Shown here: positions 1 to 5,911 of the stretch, piece after piece
Layout of the letters: each line of letters opens with the position of its first letter
Numbering within the stretch: position 1 is the first letter of the stretch
Assembly: GCA_020434375.1 (NCBI GenBank)
Contig: JAGRAY010000084.1
Location: 1 to 7,316 of the forward strand
Direction of reading: 5' to 3'
DNA length: 7,316 bases
DNA from: Bdellovibrionales bacterium
Lineage (GTDB): Bacteria; Bdellovibrionota_G; JALEGL01; JAGRAY01
Program-made: the position numbers and the translations under genes
The notes under the pieces: generated by a model
Databases searched by the model: none
The model's input: the letters and a program-made list of their open reading frames with translations, nothing else
What the model was told of the DNA's origin: nothing

Positions 1-1
1 T

Positions 2-1654
2 ATGCATCGCACACTGAATATGTCTCGCGTCCATTTTTGGAATTTTATAAAAATTAGAATTGATGCTCTTGAAAAAGAAATTCATATCATGTCGCTTCTA
101 AAAAATAGAAATCGATTGCAACGTTGTCTAGTAAAAATTCAAAGACACCTTAAGTTGCTTTCTACTCTAAGAAGTAAAGATGGTGAGCGTATTCGCCTAT
201 TATCTCTATTGTTAAAAAAGTTTAGTCATGACTATGAATCTTCAACCAAGTCACACTCCTTAGAGTTAACAGAGATTATTAACATTTTAAAATTGTTCCC
301 TGCCTTAGTTCTTCCCATAGAATTAAGAGAAGAGAGCGATGTCATAAATAAAGCGATTCAACTAAAAAAGAAGAGTCATATTGAGAAAATGTTCAGACTG
401 CTACAAAAGATATCCTGTGGTCTAGAAATGAAATGGTACGCACGAGGTTTTGTGGTTAGCATGTGTGAGTCAGAAAACGATATTTTGGCAGCACTTCATC
501 TTCAAAAAAGGGCTCTTAAAAGTCAGAGGCTTCCAATCATTCCACTCTTTGAAACGGAAGATGCTTTGAATAATGCGTTTCAAGTTATCACGAATGTGCT
601 TAAGTTAAATCATGGGTTACTTTATTTTCAGAAATTTAAATGGAACAATCGTTTCGAAGTCATGTTGGGATACTCAGACAGTGCTAAAGAAAATGGTGTT
701 TTGCACAGTAAGATTTTGATTTCTAAAACTGTCACTAATTTGAATAGGTTAATTCAGAAACAAAATCTTATTCCTGTATTTTTTCATGGAAGTGGAGGAA
801 GTATCGAAAGAGGCGGAGGTTCGATTAAAGAACAAACGGCATGGTGGCCTAGGAGCGCACTTGATATTTTCAAAGTAACCATTCAAGGAGAAATGGTTTC
901 GCGTACATTTTCTACGAGTGAAATTTTAAAAGGGCAAATTCAAAAAATTGTCGAACGGCATTCTTTAAAATTAAAAAGTAATAGGTTGAGTGCTTCTGAA
1001 AATAGCTTGTTGACAGAATTTTCAACGAATGTCCAAAAAGAGTATCGACGAATGATTCACAATTCGGATTTTTTGCAATTGATTGAAAACATCAGTCCTT
1101 ATCCGTATTTAAAATTGCTAAAAATTGGTTCCAGACCTTCCAGGCGAGCATCAACGTTGTCGATTGATGGTTTGCGTGCAATTCCGTGGATTTTGTGTTG
1201 GACTCAAATGCGAGTTCTATTTCCAGTTTGGTGGGGTATTGGATCCTCATGGAAGTCCTTATCTAGTGTCGAAAAGCGTCACTTAAAAACCATATACAAA
1301 AAAAGTGCGTTGCTTAATGCTTTTGCAAACCAACTAGGCTTTACCTTAAAAAAGGTCGAATTAGGCGTATGGAAGCTCTATTTACGTCAAAATAAGATTG
1401 ACTTAAAGCTAGCTGAGAAAATGGAAAATGCATTTGAAAATGAATATCAAGGCAGCATTAAATGTTTTGTTGAGCTCACCGGCCAAAAAAATCTACTTTT
1501 TCATCGACCTTGGTTAGGTGAAAGCATTGAACTTCGTTCACCAATGATTCATCCATTAAATATCCTTCAGCTTCTCGCAATAAAACGCGGAGATACAGCC
1601 TTAATTCGAGAGACCGTCACAGGCATTGCCTGTGGAATGCTCACCACTGGATAA
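2..1654 (+). CDS. ppc: Phosphoenolpyruvate carboxylase, C-terminal part (5' end outside window)
   Basis: Cytoplasmic enzyme (EC 4.1.1.31) that makes oxaloacetate from PEP and bicarbonate to refill the TCA cycle. Only the last 550 codons are visible; the frame is open to the window edge, and the first Met is probably internal because the N-terminal part with the catalytic His is missing (E. coli enzyme: 883 aa). Seen, numbering from base 2: PLFET 181-185, GYSDSAKENG 223-232, FHGSGGSIERGG 261-272, QGEM 295-298, SRPSRR 377-382, LRAIPW 391-396 and a C-terminal TTG. By motif alignment with E. coli, R109, E184, D226, K229, R270 and R392 match R396, E506, D543, K546, R587 and R713. S264 replaces R581, and T548 replaces the inhibitor-site N881. 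The frame is otherwise intact, so I do not call it a pseudogene. Its G+C looks near one third in sampled lines, clearly below the minus-strand genes. It converges on the lipoprotein gene. Confidence 0.95.
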   Translation: MHRTLNMSRVHFWNFIKIRIDALEKEIHIMSLLKNRNRLQRCLVKIQRHLKLLSTLRSKDGERIRLLSLLLKKFSHDYESSTKSHSLELTEIINILKLFPALVLPIELREESDVINKAIQLKKKSHIEKMFRLLQKISCGLEMKWYARGFVVSMCESENDILAALHLQKRALKSQRLPIIPLFETEDALNNAFQVITNVLKLNHGLLYFQKFKWNNRFEVMLGYSDSAKENGVLHSKILISKTVTNLNRLIQKQNLIPVFFHGSGGSIERGGGSIKEQTAWWPRSALDIFKVTIQGEMVSRTFSTSEILKGQIQKIVERHSLKLKSNRLSASENSLLTEFSTNVQKEYRRMIHNSDFLQLIENISPYPYLKLLKIGSRPSRRASTLSIDGLRAIPWILCWTQMRVLFPVWWGIGSSWKSLSSVEKRHLKTIYKKSALLNAFANQLGFTLKKVELGVWKLYLRQNKIDLKLAEKMENAFENEYQGSIKCFVELTGQKNLLFHRPWLGESIELRSPMIHPLNILQLLAIKRGDTALIRETVTGIACGMLTTG

Positions 1655-1686
1655 ATGAACAAATGCAAAATCTGTAGTCACTTTAC

Positions 1687-1700
1687 ATAATATATATTAT
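1687..1700. other. 14-bp all-AT perfect palindrome in the convergent gap
   Basis: The 83-bp gap between the convergent stop codons of ppc and the lipoprotein gene contains ATAATATATATTAT, identical to its own reverse complement. It could form a very weak hairpin shared by both transcripts, but it has no G/C pairs and no U-tract. I therefore do not call it an intrinsic terminator. Nothing else recognisable is in this gap. Confidence 0.4.
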
Positions 1701-1737
1701 CAGAAGTTAATATTCGCAAAGACCATAGTTTAAATGC

Positions 1738-3537
1738 TCAGTCATGAAGCACTTCAAGTTGCCCAAACCATGGCACACCCGCTTCAAAACCACCCCAAAT
1801 TGAAGTGATCAGGTCTTTTTTACCATCTTGGTTGTAATCCAAGGCCATCATTCTATGGCCCATCCATGCGTTTGATGTGCCAAATTGCGTAAGGTAGCGA
1901 TCATACCGACTAAATCCGGGCCCATAAAACACAAAAACTTCACCTTCAGGATGCTCACTCGCATCATACCCAGGTGCCGAGATTGCCAAATCCACAAATC
2001 CATCCAAATTAAAATCAGCCGCCACCACATTTTCACCAAAACGCGTCGTTTTACTCGCATTCAAGGGATGCAAAATCTCCAAAGTTTCCCCCGGAAAAAC
2101 CGATCCCCCAAAATAAATTTTAACCGAAGGCTTGATGGCTTCGGTACTAGGATTTTGGGCCAAGTAAGCGTAGCCATCAGGGTCCAGAATCCAAGAGATC
2201 GTAGAAATCGCAACATCACTATACTTATCTTGATTCAAGTCTCCAAGAGAAGCTAACTTAAGAAATTTAAAAGGTTTATACACAACGACTGCGTGCGACA
2301 AAACTTTATCTTTTCCACTTAGGACAAGCCTTCCATTAGAGTCGCCTTTGTATAAAGATGTAAATATATATGGCTCATTTGCGGTCGGGTCATCGTATAG
2401 ATACGCAGATGGTGAATCTACAGTAGAAAACAGGTTTGTGAAGACTATATCCTCATAGCCGTCTGAATTATAATCGAATCCATCACTCAGAAAACTAGAT
2501 CGTGTTATAAAATGTGCGCCAGAGTCGCTATCTATGATCAGATCGTTTGAAATTGAACTATAACTAATAAATCGAAGGTTTTGATTGTGGTTTGAAAATG
2601 GCTGAAAAATTGAATTGCTTATATGACTAAAACCTTGCGGCTCGCCTGTAAAATGGACAACGTGCATTAAATTTACTGTTTTTCTGCAGCTCAAATTCAA
2701 ACCGATGCCATCTGAAATGGTCTGATCATACGACCCTACCATACCGAAAAGATTGACTCTACTCCCCGTATAACGATTTGAATCACCTATCACTTCTCGC
2801 GTGAAGGCGAAGGTTTTGGTGGCTGTCATGGGGCCGAAGAAGACTTTGATGCCACCTTTAAGGTCGTGTCGATTGGGGTTTCCTAGAACGATGTCTTTGT
2901 GGCCATCGCCGTTGACGTCACATGCTTTTGCGCTCATCCAATCTTCATCCGAAACTTCCCAGATGGTTCTATAATTTTGCTCCAAATCAGTGCTCGAAAG
3001 TCGAATATAGGGCCGATAACCATCGAGGACCAAGAGATCGTCGAGTCCATCTTGGTTTATATCACCTGCACTTTCAATCGCACCATGGAGCCATCCTTGC
3101 GCATCCACACTTGATAGGGCACCAAGAGGCGACCGGTCTAGGAATTTACGATTCTCAAACGTGATATTATTAATATGCGCTTCGCGTTCAAACACGAGGG
3201 CTTCGCCCCTGTGATTAATCTTTAGTGTGAGTTTTACCAAGTCGCCCTCTTGCCAAGGAGGCTGCAAGGTGTTTACAGATGTTTCAAAGATTCGTGACGC
3301 TGGGTTTTGATCGTCAAAAGCTTGACCATTTAGTGTGAGAGCCATCGTTGTATTTCTTGAAATTGCCTCGTCTGTATTGAGCGTAATTTTAATTTGTTTG
3401 GTGCCAAAGAGGCCCTCACCTTCTGTAATATTCCAACTCACAAGTTCGGCTGTGAGGGGTTGGGTGTTTTCGCCCACAACGGGTCCCAGACACCCTTGAA
3501 GTGAAATAGTGATCAAAATCAAAATCCATTTTCTCAT
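1738..3537 (-). CDS. FG-GAP/VCBS repeat lipoprotein, predicted surface beta-propeller
   Basis: Predicted exported 599-aa lipoprotein of unknown ligand. The N-terminus has a basic start, a hydrophobic stretch and lipobox LQGC (residues 13-16), so C16 is the likely lipidated residue. The following Leu, not Asp, predicts outer-membrane sorting under the E. coli Lol rule. Residues about 20-130 look beta-rich and may be an Ig-like domain (not identified). Six calcium-loop motifs of the DxNxDGxxD type follow, at 159-167, 207-215, 355-363, 433-441, 508-516 and 567-575. Several are followed by FG-GAP-like strands such as VFFGP, IYFGG and VFYGP. Known FG-GAP repeats fold into integrin-alpha-like beta-propellers; six visible loops plus a 139-residue gap after the second would suit seven blades. 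The 433-441 loop has K instead of the usual G. The start is supported by GGAGGT just upstream and by the signal peptide. Adhesion or a scaffold role is inference; no catalytic domain is visible. Confidence 0.87.
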   Translation of the reverse strand: MRKWILILITISLQGCLGPVVGENTQPLTAELVSWNITEGEGLFGTKQIKITLNTDEAISRNTTMALTLNGQAFDDQNPASRIFETSVNTLQPPWQEGDLVKLTLKINHRGEALVFEREAHINNITFENRKFLDRSPLGALSSVDAQGWLHGAIESAGDINQDGLDDLLVLDGYRPYIRLSSTDLEQNYRTIWEVSDEDWMSAKACDVNGDGHKDIVLGNPNRHDLKGGIKVFFGPMTATKTFAFTREVIGDSNRYTGSRVNLFGMVGSYDQTISDGIGLNLSCRKTVNLMHVVHFTGEPQGFSHISNSIFQPFSNHNQNLRFISYSSISNDLIIDSDSGAHFITRSSFLSDGFDYNSDGYEDIVFTNLFSTVDSPSAYLYDDPTANEPYIFTSLYKGDSNGRLVLSGKDKVLSHAVVVYKPFKFLKLASLGDLNQDKYSDVAISTISWILDPDGYAYLAQNPSTEAIKPSVKIYFGGSVFPGETLEILHPLNASKTTRFGENVVAADFNLDGFVDLAISAPGYDASEHPEGEVFVFYGPGFSRYDRYLTQFGTSNAWMGHRMMALDYNQDGKKDLITSIWGGFEAGVPWFGQLEVLHD

Positions 3538-3540
3538 GTA

Positions 3541-3546
3541 ACCTCC
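3541..3546 (-). promoter_or_regulatory. Ribosome binding site of the FG-GAP lipoprotein gene
   Basis: On the minus strand GGAGGT lies 3 nt before the ATG. This is the strongest Shine-Dalgarno match directly in front of a gene in the window, and it fixes the start at the signal-peptide Met. The spacing is slightly short. Confidence 0.75.
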
Positions 3547-3636
3547 GAGGCTATCCTTAGCAAAGATTATTCCAACCTCATAAGGTCATAAACCAGAAGA
3601 TAATGAGTTGTCTAGTATGATTTAACGACGAAGCGT
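3547..3636 (-). other. Spacer between deacetylase fusion and lipoprotein genes
   Basis: These 90 bp (99 bp with the ribosome binding site and start-proximal bases) separate two same-strand genes. The spacer is long enough for a separate promoter. The best candidates are a minus-strand AATAAT (3566-3571) as a -10 box, without a convincing -35 at the right distance, and a TAGACA further upstream. No GC-rich hairpin followed by a T-run is seen after the deacetylase stop, so readthrough is possible. Confidence 0.35.
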
Positions 3637-5709
3637 TTAAAAATCGGTCGGTCTTTTGTGGGTTTGATGCGCAAGGTTGGTGCTAAGAATACTCGAAATA
3701 GAAACCATCTGGTACCCTTGCTTACTGAGATGATCAAAAAGTTTAGGGAGCGCCAAATGCGCACGATCTTTCAGGCTCCGTTCAGAACCAAGATGCATAA
3801 GCACAATGGCACCATTGAGGCCATGGGGATCATTTTTTTCAAAATTGAGAACTCGATTGGCGATTTGATCGGGGCTTTTAAAGAGCTGATGGTTTGGGTC
3901 CGATACCCAGTCATGGGTATCCAAATTGGCACGTCCTGATCTCGTCCAACCAATGTGAATATAACCCTTCGATCTGGCCCAATCCATTTGTTCTTGGGTT
4001 ACCTCCCCAAAAGGCGCTCGCCAATATTTACTCATCGATTGGTGGGTTATTTTTTCAAAAACCTGCTCTACTTGCGACAGCTCGGCAAGAAGTTCCTCTT
4101 TTGAATAAAATGATTTCATGGTTTCGTGGTCAATTAAATGTGCGTGACGGTATAGATGATTGCCCACCTCGTGCCCTGCACTTAAAATCCGTCGCGTCAG
4201 TTCAGGGTTTGCCTCAATGAATTCACCGGTCAAAAACATCGTGGCTTTGATGTTATATTTTTGAAGAATATCTAATATATCTTCAGCGGCGTGGCTATTT
4301 GAACCCCCATCAAACGTAAAAGCAACTTCTCGGCGAAGTAAACTTCCCCGATCCATATTAGAAATCATTGGTAATTGTCTGGGCGTCTCTTGTTTTATTT
4401 CAGCCTTCGGTGGCTTTTGAGGCGTGTTTATGGCGATTTCCTTTGGAGCTACTTTTTGATGACTTTCCATCCATTGAACCCAATGCGATTCATGGGCGTT
4501 TCGAACACTGACAAACAAAATAGGGGTCACAAAAAGTGTCACGATAGACAGTATCGCTGCTGCCAAAGAGGCTCGTCGTGGCCAGGGGGAAATTTGACTC
4601 TGAATACGACTCATCAAAAGCGATCGAGCCTCTTTCGATACTTTTTTGAGTTCTTCAGACTCAATCGTTGCCAAATCCATGACTTGCTTTTGCAATTCTT
4701 TTCGAAGGGATTCACGCAAAACAAAACCCGCATCTTTGGCGCCAATTTTTGCCGATTGGACGATTTCGTTCCAATTACCTTTTTGAGCCGAAAGAAGCGC
4801 CGACAAATCATCTAAAAGGTTCTGTGTGCGCTCTTTATAAAACGATTCAAAGCGTTTTTCTAGGTCGGTTAGAGAGGCTTGAATCGTCGAATACTGTTTT
4901 GTTAAATTGTCTTGTTGATTCGCCTTTAACGCTTCTAAAGCTAAATCTAGTTGTTTGCCTTGGTTTTCTAAGCGCCGTTCGATGGTCTGTGAGAGTTCGT
5001 TTTGTAATTCACGAGTTCTGCGTTCTTGTTTTAAGCGTTTTCGATAGTAATTGAAAAAAAAGGATTCAAACGTTTTTATTTGCTGATTTCTCTGGGCAGC
5101 CCAATCGTCAAAAAACTTTTGTTGTTCAATCATGTTTTGTCTATGCTGCGCCTCTACTTGAGACAATCTAGACTCCAATGTTTTTAAGTGTGTTTCCAGG
5201 TGACTTGAGACACTTTTTTTTAGACTATTATGCGCTTTTTTATCTCGTTGGTTCTTTCGAAGATTTTTACGAGAGATTTTTCGCAAGTAAGATTGATACT
5301 CTTGAATCTGACTGTTTTTTTCATGGGACCACTCTTGAAACAAGGTTCGTTGCGATAGCATCGACTGCTTTAAGTGAGAGATGAGATCTTCAAAATAGCT
5401 TTGCTTGCGTTTAAACTCAGACTCATGAGTTTCAAAATGACTTTGAATGGTATGCTGAAGCTGATCGATAACGGTTTGTCCATATTCCTTAAAATCTTCG
5501 TTTAAGCTTTGGTCAAGTTGGTTCATTTGCTCTGAAAGCGAAAGTTCTTTCACGACATTTTCGGCGTGCGATTTCTGAAATGTCTTTGCGCAATGAAGTC
5601 CACAAAAAATATGATGATATTCTTTGGTCTGGCATTCCGGACAAATCGGAGACTTAAAAAAAAAACATTTTCGCCTTGCGGATTGATTAGGGTGGTTTTT
5701 GCAAACCAT
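3637..5709 (-). CDS. B-box-like zinc finger, coiled-coil, one-span membrane protein with C-terminal NodB polysaccharide deacetylase domain
   Basis: Predicted bitopic 690-aa protein. Residues 3-40 form a Cys/His cluster (C3, H6, C15, C23, C26, H32/H33, C36, H39, C40) resembling a B-box-type zinc finger. Residues about 50-365 are charged, Gln-rich and coiled-coil-like, with internal repeats of 76 residues. PWPRR then precedes one hydrophobic span (380-402), so the N-terminal half should be cytoplasmic and the rest periplasmic. After a Pro/Lys-rich linker (about 403-455), residues 459-680 match the NodB deacetylase family (CE4, metal-dependent N- or O-deacetylation of glycans). Motif 1 is TFDGGS (465-470), motif 2 HLYRH (518-522), motif 3 RAPFG (564-568), and the motif 5-like LMHLG (637-641) holds H639. 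The second Asp of canonical TFDDG is Gly468. The substrate is unknown; peptidoglycan is a reasonable guess. The start is fixed by an in-frame TAA two codons upstream and by C3; no good Shine-Dalgarno is present. It lies downstream of ino1 and upstream of the FG-GAP lipoprotein gene. Confidence 0.9.
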   Translation of the reverse strand: MVCKNHPNQSARRKCFFFKSPICPECQTKEYHHIFCGLHCAKTFQKSHAENVVKELSLSEQMNQLDQSLNEDFKEYGQTVIDQLQHTIQSHFETHESEFKRKQSYFEDLISHLKQSMLSQRTLFQEWSHEKNSQIQEYQSYLRKISRKNLRKNQRDKKAHNSLKKSVSSHLETHLKTLESRLSQVEAQHRQNMIEQQKFFDDWAAQRNQQIKTFESFFFNYYRKRLKQERRTRELQNELSQTIERRLENQGKQLDLALEALKANQQDNLTKQYSTIQASLTDLEKRFESFYKERTQNLLDDLSALLSAQKGNWNEIVQSAKIGAKDAGFVLRESLRKELQKQVMDLATIESEELKKVSKEARSLLMSRIQSQISPWPRRASLAAAILSIVTLFVTPILFVSVRNAHESHWVQWMESHQKVAPKEIAINTPQKPPKAEIKQETPRQLPMISNMDRGSLLRREVAFTFDGGSNSHAAEDILDILQKYNIKATMFLTGEFIEANPELTRRILSAGHEVGNHLYRHAHLIDHETMKSFYSKEELLAELSQVEQVFEKITHQSMSKYWRAPFGEVTQEQMDWARSKGYIHIGWTRSGRANLDTHDWVSDPNHQLFKSPDQIANRVLNFEKNDPHGLNGAIVLMHLGSERSLKDRAHLALPKLFDHLSKQGYQMVSISSILSTNLAHQTHKRPTDF
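5656..5665 (-). repeat. T10 homopolymer (coding strand) inside the zinc-finger coding region
   Basis: Ten identical bases encode the end of C15 and F16-F18 of the deacetylase fusion. Gain of one T would create TAA directly after F18; loss of one T would also shift the frame. The tract is a possible slippage site. The gene has other runs of 7-8, so it may simply reflect AT-rich coding. Confidence 0.5.
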
Positions 5710-5757
5710 CCGTTAAGTATAAGAACATATTACAATTTAATCAATCGTACGGACCGC

Positions 5758-5862
5758 CCTGAAATGCCCATCTTCGTCGTTGCTCGTCCGTTCGCCATCC
5801 TCACGTACGGAAGTACGCTCTGGTGGCTCACCTCCTCGCGCCTAGAATCTGGTCATTTCAGG
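5758..5862. repeat. 105-bp imperfect palindrome (REP/MITE-like)
   Basis: The outer arms CCTGAAATG (5758-5766) and CATTTCAGG (5854-5862) are exact inverted repeats; beyond one mismatch the stem continues for three more pairs (CCA with TGG). The centre contains a second hairpin, CGTAC-GGAA-GTACG, enclosed after a 4x4 internal loop by GCCATC pairing with GGTGGC (one G-U). It is richer in G+C than its flanks. On the minus strand it contains AGGAGGTGA (5828-5836), a very good Shine-Dalgarno match with no start codon at normal spacing. From memory, similar GTAC-centred palindromic intergenic repeats occur in other proteobacteria; I could not check this. It lies in the ino1-deacetylase gap and could act in RNA as a 3'-end stabiliser or partial terminator. 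Confidence 0.7.
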
Positions 5863-5865
5863 ACA

Positions 5866-5902
5866 GTTTCTTCAAGTCTCATATAATCCACTTTAAAGAA
5901 AC
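5866..5902 (-). other. Possible hairpin just after the ino1 stop
   Basis: In the minus-strand transcript GTTTCTT can pair with AAGAAAC over a loop of about 23 nt; a few further AAG/CTT pairs are possible with a bulge. There is no T-run after it, so it is not a standard intrinsic terminator. Confidence 0.3.
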
Positions 5903-5911
5903 CGTCGACAA

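Noticed and set aside
2..1654. ppc as a truncated pseudogene
   Set aside because: The missing N-terminus is explained by the window edge. The frame is uninterrupted and runs to the family's C-terminal end.
1885..2256. 123-codon open frame on the + strand inside the lipoprotein gene
   Set aside because: It is antisense to a clear FG-GAP coding region with six calcium-loop motifs and has no ribosome binding site or recognisable domain.
4375..4815. 146-codon + strand frame across the membrane span and coiled-coil region
   Set aside because: Antisense shadow of the deacetylase fusion; its sequence shows no family signature.
5730..5798. Short minus-strand reading frame (22 codons from ATG, extendable to GTG) running from the palindrome towards the deacetylase gene
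   Set aside because: It is mostly palindrome sequence, has no start codon at proper spacing from the AGGAGGTGA, and no recognisable product. It is probably a by-product of the repeat.
5882..5887. Perfect TATAAT on the + strand in the ino1-deacetylase gap
   Set aside because: It would drive antisense transcription into ino1, and no convincing -35 box lies 16-18 bp upstream. It is likely chance in AT-rich DNA.
5866..5902. Intrinsic terminator for ino1
   Set aside because: The stem is AT-rich with a long loop and no following U-tract; kept only as a low-confidence hairpin.
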